Shown here in pieces: positions 1 to 7,891 of a stretch of DNA of 64,000 bases. A program made the translations under genes and the position numbers. Below the pieces are notes generated by a model. The model ran no database searches, had not been told where the DNA came from, and worked only from the letters and a program-made list of their open reading frames with translations. Source of the DNA: an uncultured Burkholderiales bacterium (lineage in GTDB: Bacteria; Pseudomonadota; Gammaproteobacteria; Burkholderiales; Burkholderiaceae_C); the NCBI GenBank assembly GCA_903880855.1, contig CAIRQX010000039.1, forward strand, positions 33,101 through 97,100, written 5' to 3'. Positions within the stretch are counted from its first letter, which is position 1; every line of letters starts with the position of its first letter.

Positions 1-1
1 T

Positions 2-424
2 CGCAGAATGCTCGAGGCCGAAATGACCCGTAACTTTGTGCGCAACGCCACCAAAACGCAAATTCAAGCCTTACAAGAACATGTCGCGCAAGAAAAGGCC
101 GCCGTCCAACGCGGTGATGTTGCTGGCAGAACCGATTTGCTAGGCGACTTCCACGTTCGGATGGCTGAGTTGATGGGCAACCCCGTTTTAGGGCAAATCC
201 TGGGCGAACTCATCTCCCGCTGTTCGCTGATTACCTTGATGTACCAATCGGACAACGCGGCCGAACATTCTGCGGAGGATCACGCAGCCATCCTCAAAGC
301 CATAGTGGCCAAAGACGAAACCCTTGCCGTGCAATTGATGGAAGACCACCTAAGCAATGTAGAAGCGAGCTTGACGCTCGACCGCAAACTCCCAAATAGC
401 GATATCGCGATGGCTTTAGCCTAA
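2..424 (+). CDS. GntR-family transcriptional regulator, FCD domain (5' truncated)
   Basis: The reading frame is open to the left window edge, so only about the last 140 residues are present and the DNA-binding N-terminus lies outside. The visible part is an all-helical FCD ligand-binding domain: a stretch beginning RRMLEAEMTR, then DFHVRMAELMGNPVL and later HSAEDHAAILKAI, with the Asp/His positions that often bind a metal or small acid in this family. It lies 25 nt upstream of puuE on the same strand, so it is probably the local regulator of ureide catabolism. The effector cannot be read from sequence. Confidence 0.85.
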   Translation, partial: RRMLEAEMTRNFVRNATKTQIQALQEHVAQEKAAVQRGDVAGRTDLLGDFHVRMAELMGNPVLGQILGELISRCSLITLMYQSDNAAEHSAEDHAAILKAIVAKDETLAVQLMEDHLSNVEASLTLDRKLPNSDIAMALA

Positions 425-449
425 GACGGTCTGCAAAAAAAGAAATCCT

Positions 450-1421
450 ATGTCTAAACACAACGCCCACTACGACAGCACCGCCCCCTACCCACGCGAC
501 TTGGTGGGCTATGGACGTAACCCACCCCAAGCCCAATGGCCTGGCCAAGCAAGAGTTGCCGTGCAGTTTGTTTTGAACTACGAAGAAGGCGGCGAAAACG
601 CCACCTTGCACGGTGACGCTGGCAGCGAGCAGTTTTTAAGTGAGATGTTCAACCCGCCCAGCTTTCCAGACCGTCACCTGAGCATGGAAGGCATATATGA
701 GTACGGCTCACGTGCAGGCGTATGGCGCATCTTGCGTGAATTTGAGAAACGCAAGCTGCCACTCACGGTGTTTGGCATCAGCATGGCGCTAGAACGCCAT
801 CCAGAAGTCACCCAAGCATTCATAGACCTGGGCCATGAAATCGCTTGCCATGGCTGGCGCTGGATCAATTACCAAACCATCGACGAAGCCACCGAACGTG
901 CGCACATGCAAAAAGGCATAGAGATCATTGCGCGCTTAACCCAGACTACGCACGGCAACTCAATCCACGGCGCTGGTTGGTACACCGGCCGCGACAGCCC
1001 CAACACACACCGCTTGGTAGCAGACCACGGCGGCTTTGAATACGACAGTGACTATTACGGCGACGACCTGCCCTTCTGGATGCAGGTGAAAAAATCTAAC
1101 GGCGAAGTCGTACCGCAACTCATCGTGCCCTACACCATGGACTGCAACGACATGCGCTTCGCACTGCCCCAAGGATTTAGCCAAGGCGAAGACTTCTTTA
1201 CCTATTTGCGTGACAGTTTTGACGCGCTGTATGCCGAGGGAGCAGAAGCCCCCAAGATGATGAGTATCGGAATGCACTGTCGCTTGCTAGGTAAACCAGG
1301 ACGTATCGTGGCTTTGCAAAAGTTTTTGGACCACATTGAAAAACACGACAAAGTGTGGGTGTGCCGCCGTGTTGATATCGCCCGCCATTGGAAGAAGGTA
1401 CATCCTTTTCAAGCTGACTAA
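450..1421 (+). CDS. puuE: Allantoinase, polysaccharide-deacetylase type (PuuE)
   Basis: Cofactor-independent allantoinase that hydrolyses allantoin to allantoate in the cytoplasm. The 323-residue protein has the NodB/polysaccharide deacetylase fold with the PuuE signatures: FNPPSFPDRHLSMEGIYEYG near residues 67-86, then HEIACHGWRWINYQ near 129-142 and SIHGAGWYTGRDSPNT near 172-187. These match puuE rather than chitin deacetylases. The next gene supplies the enzymes before and after this step (OHCU decarboxylase and allantoate amidohydrolase), which supports the assignment. The gap to that gene is 25 nt. Confidence 0.93.
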   Translation: MSKHNAHYDSTAPYPRDLVGYGRNPPQAQWPGQARVAVQFVLNYEEGGENATLHGDAGSEQFLSEMFNPPSFPDRHLSMEGIYEYGSRAGVWRILREFEKRKLPLTVFGISMALERHPEVTQAFIDLGHEIACHGWRWINYQTIDEATERAHMQKGIEIIARLTQTTHGNSIHGAGWYTGRDSPNTHRLVADHGGFEYDSDYYGDDLPFWMQVKKSNGEVVPQLIVPYTMDCNDMRFALPQGFSQGEDFFTYLRDSFDALYAEGAEAPKMMSIGMHCRLLGKPGRIVALQKFLDHIEKHDKVWVCRRVDIARHWKKVHPFQAD

Positions 1422-1446
1422 ATTTTTGAACGAAGCCACTTTAAAG

Positions 1447-3246
1447 ATGACCTCAACATTGATCACCTTGCAACAAATTAACAGCCTGCCTCACTCTGAG
1501 GCTGCTGCCTTGTTGCAAGGCTTGTACGAGCACTCCGACTGGATCGCAGAACAAGCTTTAGATGCCCGCCCTTTTGTATCACCTGCAGCTCTCAAATATG
1601 CGATGGTGCAAGTGCTTCAGCGCGCAGGCCGAGACGCCCAAATTGCATTGGTACGCGCCCACCCAGAATTGGCCGGCAAGGCCATGGTGAGTAAAAGCCT
1701 GACCGCAGAATCCACCAACGAACAAAGCAAAGCTGGCTTGACGGATTGCACACCAGAAGAGTTCGCGCATATCCAACAACTCAACGCTAACTACAACGCC
1801 AAGTTTGGTTTTCCTTTTATCTTGGCTGTACGAGGCCCCCGCGGCACTGGGTTGACGCGCCAGCAAATCATTCGTACTTTTGAGCGACGTTTAAATCACC
1901 ATCCAGACTACGAGTTGGCGGAGTGCTTGCGTAATATTCACCGTATTGTTGAAATTCGTCTCAACGATAAATTAGGTTATCAACCAACACTCGGAAACGA
2001 AGTTTGGGATTGGCACGAGTGGTTGGCGCAATTTAGCGACGTAGGCTATATCGATAAGAAAGCTCCCCATGCCGCGCGCGAGGAACTAACCGTTACCTAC
2101 CTCACAGACGCGCATCGTAAATGTGCGCGCACGATAGAACTCGGTATGCAAGCTTGCGGCTTTGATGACGTCAAGATCGACGCCGTCGGCAACGTTGTCG
2201 GCATATACAAATCCAACAAGCCGCACGCCAAAACTTTAATGACGGGTTCCCACTACGACACTGTGCGTAATGGCGGCAAGTACGACGGGCGCTTTGGCAT
2301 CTTTGCTCCTATGGCTTGCGTGAGAGAACTTGTGCGTGATGGCAAGCGCTTACCTTTCCATTTAGAGGTTGTTGCCTTTGCAGAAGAAGAAGGCCAACGC
2401 TACAAAGCCACCTTCTTAGGATCTGGCGCATTGGTCGGCGACTTCAAATCTGAATGGCTGGATCAAAAAGATGCGGACGGCATCAGCATGCGCCAAGCCA
2501 TGCAACAAGCTGGCTTGAAGATTGCAGATATTCCTCGACTCAAACGTCGGGCAGAAGAATACTTAGGTTTTGTTGAGATACACATCGAGCAAGGGCCTGT
2601 TCTGAACGAACTCGATATCCCTCTCGGCGTGGTCACTTCGATCAACGGCAGCGTGCGTTTTGTAGGAGAAATTTCGGGCATGGCCAGCCATGCAGGTACC
2701 ACGCCCATGGACCGCAGGCGTGATGCTGCTACAGCAGTAGCAGAGTTGGCTTTGTATGTAGAAAAACGTGCGCTACAAGTTGCCGAGACTTGCGTTGGAA
2801 CCGTAGGTCAGTTACAAGTACCCAATGGATCTATCAATGTTGTACCTGGCCGCTGCCAATTCAGCCTTGACTTACGCGCAACAACCAACGCAGCGCGCGA
2901 CGCACTCATGCATGACGTTCTTGCAGAACTCAAAGCCATTTGCCTACGCCGTGGTCTGCACTACACCCTAGAAGAAACCATGCGCGCCAGTGCAGCGCCT
3001 AGCCATCCCGCTTGGCAAGACCGTTGGGAGAACGCGGTGCAATCACTAGGTGTGCCTGTGTTCCATCTCCCAAGTGGTGCAGGCCACGACGCCATGAAGT
3101 TGCACGACATCATGCCCCAAGCCATGCTTTTTGTGCGCGGACAAAATGCTGGTATCAGCCATAACCCGCTAGAGAGCACCACCAGTGATGACATGCAGTT
3201 GGCCATCGATGCATGCATGCATCTGTTGCACAACATAGCTGACTGA
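1447..3246 (+). CDS. Fused OHCU decarboxylase (UraD) / allantoate amidohydrolase
   Basis: A 599-residue two-domain protein. Residues 1-170 are OHCU decarboxylase (UraD), making S-allantoin from the 5-hydroxyisourate product OHCU: AHPELAGK with catalytic His72, and FGFPFILAVRG near 120-130. Residues 190-599 are an M20 metallo-amidohydrolase of the allantoate amidohydrolase/carbamoylase type: GSHYDTV (His269, Asp271), YDGRFG (Asp280), FAEEEGQR (Glu313-315), HIEQGP (His379) and SGMASHAGTTPMDRR. ATG 1447 was chosen because the frame upstream overlaps puuE and carries no family sequence. One polypeptide flanks PuuE's step on both sides. Confidence 0.92.
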   Translation: MTSTLITLQQINSLPHSEAAALLQGLYEHSDWIAEQALDARPFVSPAALKYAMVQVLQRAGRDAQIALVRAHPELAGKAMVSKSLTAESTNEQSKAGLTDCTPEEFAHIQQLNANYNAKFGFPFILAVRGPRGTGLTRQQIIRTFERRLNHHPDYELAECLRNIHRIVEIRLNDKLGYQPTLGNEVWDWHEWLAQFSDVGYIDKKAPHAAREELTVTYLTDAHRKCARTIELGMQACGFDDVKIDAVGNVVGIYKSNKPHAKTLMTGSHYDTVRNGGKYDGRFGIFAPMACVRELVRDGKRLPFHLEVVAFAEEEGQRYKATFLGSGALVGDFKSEWLDQKDADGISMRQAMQQAGLKIADIPRLKRRAEEYLGFVEIHIEQGPVLNELDIPLGVVTSINGSVRFVGEISGMASHAGTTPMDRRRDAATAVAELALYVEKRALQVAETCVGTVGQLQVPNGSINVVPGRCQFSLDLRATTNAARDALMHDVLAELKAICLRRGLHYTLEETMRASAAPSHPAWQDRWENAVQSLGVPVFHLPSGAGHDAMKLHDIMPQAMLFVRGQNAGISHNPLESTTSDDMQLAIDACMHLLHNIAD

Positions 3247-3321
3247 TTTCGATAGCAACCACGACCGTCTTACTTCATTGCGCCACTCGCCCTTTCTGCG
3301 TCAATACATTTTTATTTTTCT

Positions 3322-4584
3322 ATGACCAACAACACAACTTACACCCAACTAGACGCGTGGATCGACGCGCACTTTGACGAACAGGTCAAATTTCTGCAAG
3401 CCTTGATTCGTGTACCCACCGACACACCACCCGGTAACAACGCGCCACATGCCGTGCGCACAGCCGAGCTACTCAAAGACTTTGGTTTTGAAGCAGAGAA
3501 ATACCCAATCCCTGCCAATGAAGTCCATGACAACGGCCTAGAAAGCATTACCAACCTGATCGTGCGCCGCAAATATGGCCAGGGAAAAACAATCGCTTTG
3601 AACGCCCACGGCGATGTGGTGCCTCCTGGTGAAGGATGGATCAAAGACCCTTACGGCGGAGAGATTGAAAACGGAAAAATATTTGGCCGCGCAAGTGCGG
3701 TCAGTAAATGTGACTTCTCTACCTTTACCTTTGCAGCACGTGCGCTAGAGGCCGTGAACGCCGGGTCACAACAAAAACTCCACGGCACATTGGAATTGCA
3801 TTTCACCTATGACGAAGAGTTTGGCGGATTGCTAGGTCCAGGGTGGTTACTAGAGCATGGACACACCAAACCCGATTTGATGATTGCAGCGGGTTTTAGT
3901 TACCAAGTGGTCACAGCACACAATGGTTGCTTGCAAATGGAAGTCACGGTGCATGGCGAAATGGCTCATGCCGCAATTCCAGACAGTGGTACCGATGCAC
4001 TACAAGGTGCAGTGCATATATTGGAAGCGTTGTACGCACTCAATACCCAATACCTGCAAATTACTTCCAAGGTAGAAGGTATCAGTCACCCCTATTTGAA
4101 TGTCGGCCAAATCCATGGCGGCACCAACACCAACGTAGTGCCTGGCAAAGTGGTTTTCAAACTAGACCGCCGAATGATTCCAGAAGAAGACCCCATCGAA
4201 GTAGAAGCCAGCATCCGTCAGGCGATTGAAAAGGCAGCGCAATCTTTCAAACCTCCTCGCGGTGGTAGCCAACTCAAGGTGGACATCAAACGCATCTTGT
4301 TGGCAAACGCTATGAAACCTTTAGCGGGTAACCAACTTTTGGTCGATGCCATTCAAAAGCACGGTGAAGTTTTATTCGGCGAACCTATCCCTGCGCTTGG
4401 CACACCCTTGTACACCGACGTTCGCCTATATGTAGAACGCGGCATTCCTGGTGTGATTTATGGCGCTGGTCCGCGCACCGTACTGGAGTCTCACGCTAAA
4501 CGCGCAGATGAGCGACTCGACCTTGAAGATTTGCGACGCGCCACTAAAGTTATTGCAAGAACGCTTCAAGACTTATTGACTTAA
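3322..4584 (+). CDS. M20 family metallopeptidase (ArgE/DapE-like)
   Basis: A 420-residue zinc amidohydrolase of the M20 family. The sequence shows NAHGDVV (His95, Asp97), a bridging Asp inside GRASAVSKCDFSTF near 122-135, FTYDEEFGG with the catalytic and ligand Glu pair at 165-166, and HGEMAHAAIP in the lid domain (His211, His216). The bridging-Asp segment has the SKCDF form instead of the usual ASDMKGG, so it belongs to an atypical M20 branch. It lies 75 nt after the ureide fusion gene, so it may act on a ureide or N-carbamoyl compound, but the substrate is unknown. A strong terminator follows the stop codon. Confidence 0.85.
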   Translation: MTNNTTYTQLDAWIDAHFDEQVKFLQALIRVPTDTPPGNNAPHAVRTAELLKDFGFEAEKYPIPANEVHDNGLESITNLIVRRKYGQGKTIALNAHGDVVPPGEGWIKDPYGGEIENGKIFGRASAVSKCDFSTFTFAARALEAVNAGSQQKLHGTLELHFTYDEEFGGLLGPGWLLEHGHTKPDLMIAAGFSYQVVTAHNGCLQMEVTVHGEMAHAAIPDSGTDALQGAVHILEALYALNTQYLQITSKVEGISHPYLNVGQIHGGTNTNVVPGKVVFKLDRRMIPEEDPIEVEASIRQAIEKAAQSFKPPRGGSQLKVDIKRILLANAMKPLAGNQLLVDAIQKHGEVLFGEPIPALGTPLYTDVRLYVERGIPGVIYGAGPRTVLESHAKRADERLDLEDLRRATKVIARTLQDLLT

Positions 4585-4590
4585 AAGAAA

Positions 4591-4614
4591 AAAGCCTCGA
4601 TTTCTCGAGGCTTT
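4591..4614. terminator. Bidirectional intrinsic terminator
   Basis: Perfect 10-bp stem AAAGCCTCGA / TCGAGGCTTT with a TTTC loop, right after the M20 peptidase stop. It is T-rich on the plus side. On the minus strand it is followed by TTTTTTCTTTT, so it also ends transcription of the tRNA-Arg gene. Confidence 0.9.
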
Positions 4615-4623
4615 ATCTTTTAT

Positions 4624-4700
4624 TGGTGCGGCTGGCAGGAATTGAACCCACGACCCCTTGGTTCGTAGCCAAGTACTCTATCCAACTGAGCTACAGCCGC
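4624..4700 (-). tRNA. tRNA-Arg (anticodon ACG)
   Basis: The minus strand folds as a standard 77-nt tRNA: acceptor GCGGCTG pairing with CAGCCGC, D arm GCTCAGTTGGATAGAGT, anticodon stem CTTGG/CCAAG with loop CTACGAA (anticodon ACG), T arm with GGTTCAATTCC, discriminator A and an encoded CCA end. It reads into the terminator at 4591-4614. Confidence 0.96.
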
Positions 4701-4765
4701 TTTGAAAAGATAAGAATTCTAGCATAGCCATTTAGATATCATCTTTGGATTAAAGGAAAAACAAC

Positions 4766-5560
4766 ATGGATCTTCAACTCAAACAAAAACACGTATTGAT
4801 CACCGGTGGCAGCAAAGGAATAGGGCTTGCTTGCGCTGAAAACTTTCTTGCTGAAGGTGCAAAAGTCACATTAGTCTCGCGTGACCCTCAGAATTTAGCC
4901 AATGCACTAAAGAAACTGTCTGCACATCATCCGGTTACTTCCATTCACACTATTGCCGCTGATTTGCAAATTACTACTGCTGGTGAAGAAGTTTTAAACA
5001 ATGCAGAAAAACACTTTGGTCCAGTCGATATATTGGTCAATTCTGCAGGTGCTGCTAAACGCACACCACCTGAAGAGTTAACACCGGAGGTCTGGCATGC
5101 CGCCATGCAAGCCAAGTATTTCTCCTACATCCACATGACAGATCCCACGATCAAACGTATGGGTCAGCGCGGTTCAGGTGCTATCGTGAACGTGATCGGT
5201 GCCGGCGGAAAAATTGCCAGTCCTATTCATATGCCTGGGGGCGCAGCGAACGCAGCCTTGATGTTGGCTAACGCGGGTATGGCCTCGGCCTATGCTGCAA
5301 AAGGCGTACGCGTAAATGCTGTCAACCCTGGACTCACATTAACAGACAGATTACAAGAGGGTATGTCTGCAGACGCAAAGGCACAAGGCATAACTGAAAC
5401 CGAGGCAATGCAGCGCGCAAACGCACGCATCCCACTTGGTCGAATGGCCAAACCCAGCGAAGTTGCAGATGCTGTTGTTTTCTTAGCGTCTTCAAGAGCT
5501 AGTTACATCACTGGTGTTTCACTCACTATGGATGGGTGCACGACACCTGTTGTGTTTTAA
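4766..5560 (+). CDS. Short-chain dehydrogenase/reductase-like protein, catalytic triad absent
   Basis: A 264-residue Rossmann protein of the SDR superfamily. The NAD(P)-binding motif TGGSKGIG (13-20), NSAG (92-95) and the C-terminal NPG and MDG segments are intact. Aligned to classical SDRs, the active-site stretch is IVNVIGAGGKIAS followed by HMPGGAANAAL. The usual Ser falls on Ile144/Gly145, the Tyr on Gly158 and the Lys on Asn162, so the Ser-Tyr-Lys triad is missing. It may use another mechanism, bind a ligand, or have a non-redox role. It begins a co-directional run with a HAD hydrolase (16 nt on), a methyltransferase, an RraA-like aldolase and an FMN oxidase. Confidence 0.85.
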   Translation: MDLQLKQKHVLITGGSKGIGLACAENFLAEGAKVTLVSRDPQNLANALKKLSAHHPVTSIHTIAADLQITTAGEEVLNNAEKHFGPVDILVNSAGAAKRTPPEELTPEVWHAAMQAKYFSYIHMTDPTIKRMGQRGSGAIVNVIGAGGKIASPIHMPGGAANAALMLANAGMASAYAAKGVRVNAVNPGLTLTDRLQEGMSADAKAQGITETEAMQRANARIPLGRMAKPSEVADAVVFLASSRASYITGVSLTMDGCTTPVVF

Positions 5561-5576
5561 ATTTAAGAGATCGCAT

Positions 5577-6278
5577 ATGAATAAAAAACCTAAAGTCATT
5601 GCCTTCGACATATTTGGAACAGTTGTAGATTGGCATGGATCTATTGCGGCCGAAGTACAAAGACTAAAACTACCAGTTGATGCCAATGCATTTGCAACGG
5701 CCTGGCGAAAAGGCTATCAACCAGCCATGGCCCGGGTTAGATCAGGCGAGCTACCTTGGACAAAGATTGATGATCTGCATCGCATGATCTTGGACGGCAT
5801 TTTGGAAGACTTCGCACTGACGACATTGTCTGAAAGTGAAAAGCAGCATCTGAATCTTGTTTGGCATCGCCTAAACCCTTGGCCAGATTCAGTTCAAGGG
5901 CTCACACAATTGAAAAGTAAATTCACAATAGTGACGCTTTCGAATGGCAATCTCAGTTTGTTGGCCAATATGGCGAAGCACGGCTCGCTACCTTGGGATT
6001 TGATTTTGTCAGCCGAGGTTTTTAAACACTACAAACCAGATCCCGAGACCTATCTTGGCGTTGCCCATATTTTTGACCTACAACCGCATGAAGTGATGTT
6101 GGCAGCTGCACACAAGGATGACCTACTGGCCGCGTACCACTGCGGCTTACAAACGGCATTTATTGAAAGACCCGCTGAATTTGGTATTGGCCATATTAGG
6201 CAAGATTTACATCAAGAACCTTTTACAAACTATCATGCCAAGAACATCGTCGATTTAGCTACCCAATTGGGTCGTTGA
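5577..6278 (+). CDS. HAD-superfamily hydrolase, haloacid dehalogenase type II-like
   Basis: A 233-residue HAD hydrolase. The start is ATG 5577, behind the purine-rich AAGAGA. Visible motifs are FDIFGT with the nucleophile Asp11, TLSNGN (motif II, Ser-Asn), Lys in FKHYKPDPETY (motif III) and AAAHKDDLLAA (motif IV). In true L-2-haloacid dehalogenases the last block reads SSNAWD; here it is AAHKDD, so two active-site residues differ. The name haloacid dehalogenase may therefore be only a family label, with a phosphatase or other HAD chemistry possible. It sits between the SDR-like gene and a membrane-anchored methyltransferase. Confidence 0.8.
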   Translation: MNKKPKVIAFDIFGTVVDWHGSIAAEVQRLKLPVDANAFATAWRKGYQPAMARVRSGELPWTKIDDLHRMILDGILEDFALTTLSESEKQHLNLVWHRLNPWPDSVQGLTQLKSKFTIVTLSNGNLSLLANMAKHGSLPWDLILSAEVFKHYKPDPETYLGVAHIFDLQPHEVMLAAAHKDDLLAAYHCGLQTAFIERPAEFGIGHIRQDLHQEPFTNYHAKNIVDLATQLGR

Positions 6279-6291
6279 TTCAAAAAACAGC

Positions 6292-7185
6292 ATGGCATTA
6301 ACTAACGGTTTTTTAAAACAGTATTTTGTAGCCAGTGCTTGCGCGCTACTGGTAGTTATTTGCGGTTGCACTTCTTATGTCAGTAATTCCTACACACCTC
6401 AAAGAGGGCAATCTGGAAAAGATGTTGTTTGGATTGCTACCCAAGATGCATTGGTAGTCAAGATGCTAAGCGCTGCGCAAGTTACATCACAAGACCTTGT
6501 CTACGATTTGGGTGCTGGTGATGGAATTATTCCTATTACTGCGGCTAAGCAATTTGGTGCACGTGCCGTCGGAGTCGAGTACAACGAAAAGTTAGCGACT
6601 TTGGCGCAAGCCAATGCCTTGCGCTCTGGTGTTGGCGATAAAGTGAAGATCATCCAAGGCGATATTTTTGTTGAAGATTTTTCCAAAGCTAGCGTAGTGA
6701 CTTTATATTTGCTTGAAGAGTTAAATGCCAAATTACGTCCGCAAATACTAAAGATGCAGCCAGGTACTCGCGTGGTCTCCAATACTTTTTCCATGGGAGA
6801 TTGGGAGCCAGATCAAGTGATTGACTCTTATGGCCACACAGCGTATTTGTGGAGGGTACCCGCCCAAGTCGGAGGCGGCTGGACTGTAAGTGGTCTTGCC
6901 AGTGACGGAAAATCGCATACATTACACATCCATTTCGATCAGCGTTACCAACGTTTGTCAGGATCAATGACAGTTGATGGGAAAAAACAAGTCTTGCTGG
7001 GTGCAAGGATAGAAGGTAACGTCTTACATTTTAGTTTTCTCAATGCACAAGATGAGCTTAAACACGTGAAGGCATTTATAGATAACAATCAGTGGATGGG
7101 CGAAGTGGTAGCGCCTTACGGCATGGTTGAGTTGAAATTGCCAGCTCAAAAAGTAACAGCGGTTCGCAGCGTAAATAATCAGTAA
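6292..7185 (+). CDS. Class I SAM methyltransferase with N-terminal membrane segment
   Basis: A 297-residue protein. Residues 9-26 are strongly hydrophobic and end in ICGC, which reads as a signal anchor or a weak lipobox. The catalytic domain follows: YDLGAGDGIIPI (SAM motif I, about 71-82) and GVEYNEKL (motif II acid). VTLYLLEELNAKLRPQI and VVSNTFSMGDW resemble the FAM173/ATPSCKMT lysine methyltransferase layout. Residues 200-297 form an extra beta-rich C-terminal domain of unknown role. SAM is cytoplasmic, so a tethered cytoplasmic enzyme is more plausible than a secreted one. No clear ribosome site precedes ATG 6292. Confidence 0.75.
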   Translation: MALTNGFLKQYFVASACALLVVICGCTSYVSNSYTPQRGQSGKDVVWIATQDALVVKMLSAAQVTSQDLVYDLGAGDGIIPITAAKQFGARAVGVEYNEKLATLAQANALRSGVGDKVKIIQGDIFVEDFSKASVVTLYLLEELNAKLRPQILKMQPGTRVVSNTFSMGDWEPDQVIDSYGHTAYLWRVPAQVGGGWTVSGLASDGKSHTLHIHFDQRYQRLSGSMTVDGKKQVLLGARIEGNVLHFSFLNAQDELKHVKAFIDNNQWMGEVVAPYGMVELKLPAQKVTAVRSVNNQ

Positions 7186-7218
7186 TTGGTTTGTGTAAGT
7201 TCTTTTTAAAGGATTCCC

Positions 7219-7872
7219 ATGATTGAAGATGCTCCCCAACTACAAACCCAACCCATCATCCGACCAGACTCAAAACTGGTTGCGCAATTCCGTGGAACCC
7301 CTACTGGATTTCTAGTCGATGCCATGGGCGGCTCCGGCGCTCTGGATTTTCGAATCCAGCCCGCAGTGTTAGAGCAGTATGCTTTTTGTGGCGTTGCGCT
7401 CACTTGTCATGCAGGCCCTGCCGATAACCTTGCCTTGGTCCATGCTCTTCAATATGTCGAGCCTGGTGATGTATTGATGGTTGCCACAGACTCCTTTACA
7501 GGTTGCGCAGTCACTGGCGACTTGGTGCTAGGTATGGCTAAGAATTCTGGCGCCGTAGGTTTTGTAACGGATGGGTGCGTACGAGATTTAGTCGGCTTGA
7601 AATCTGTTGGGCTACCAGCGTGGTCTTTGGGGGTCACACCTAATTCACCGCACCGCAATGGTCCTGGAACCATTGGTTTTCCCGTCAATATTGCTGGCTA
7701 TCCCGTTAGAAGCGGAGATGTAGTTGTGGCAGATCAAGACGGCGTCGTCATTATTCCCATCGAGAAGATTGCAATGCTTCTTGAAAAACTACCCGCCATA
7801 CGAAAGGCTGAAGCGAGTGCAGATGAATCTGTTCGACAGGGCGCGAGACTGCCGGGTTTCTTGAAAAAGTAA
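7219..7872 (+). CDS. RraA-like aldolase/decarboxylase (HMG aldolase family)
   Basis: A 217-residue member of the RraA/4-hydroxy-4-methyl-2-oxoglutarate aldolase family, which cleaves branched 4-hydroxy-2-oxo acids to pyruvate or decarboxylates oxaloacetate. Visible landmarks are TPTGFLVDAMG near 27-37, GPADNLALVHAL near 66-77, the metal/substrate block TDGCVRD (117-123, with Arg122 and Asp123) and DQDGVVIIP near 174-182. An AAAGGA ribosome site precedes ATG 7219. The downstream FMN oxidase starts 19 nt after the stop, so the pair probably acts in one oxidation/cleavage route. A specific substrate cannot be given. Confidence 0.85.
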   Translation: MIEDAPQLQTQPIIRPDSKLVAQFRGTPTGFLVDAMGGSGALDFRIQPAVLEQYAFCGVALTCHAGPADNLALVHALQYVEPGDVLMVATDSFTGCAVTGDLVLGMAKNSGAVGFVTDGCVRDLVGLKSVGLPAWSLGVTPNSPHRNGPGTIGFPVNIAGYPVRSGDVVVADQDGVVIIPIEKIAMLLEKLPAIRKAEASADESVRQGARLPGFLKK

Positions 7873-7891
7873 TTTCACCCGAATAATTTTT

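Noticed and set aside
1336-1446. 37-residue N-terminal extension of the UraD fusion protein
   Set aside because: It overlaps the end of puuE in another frame and has no similarity to the OHCU decarboxylase start.
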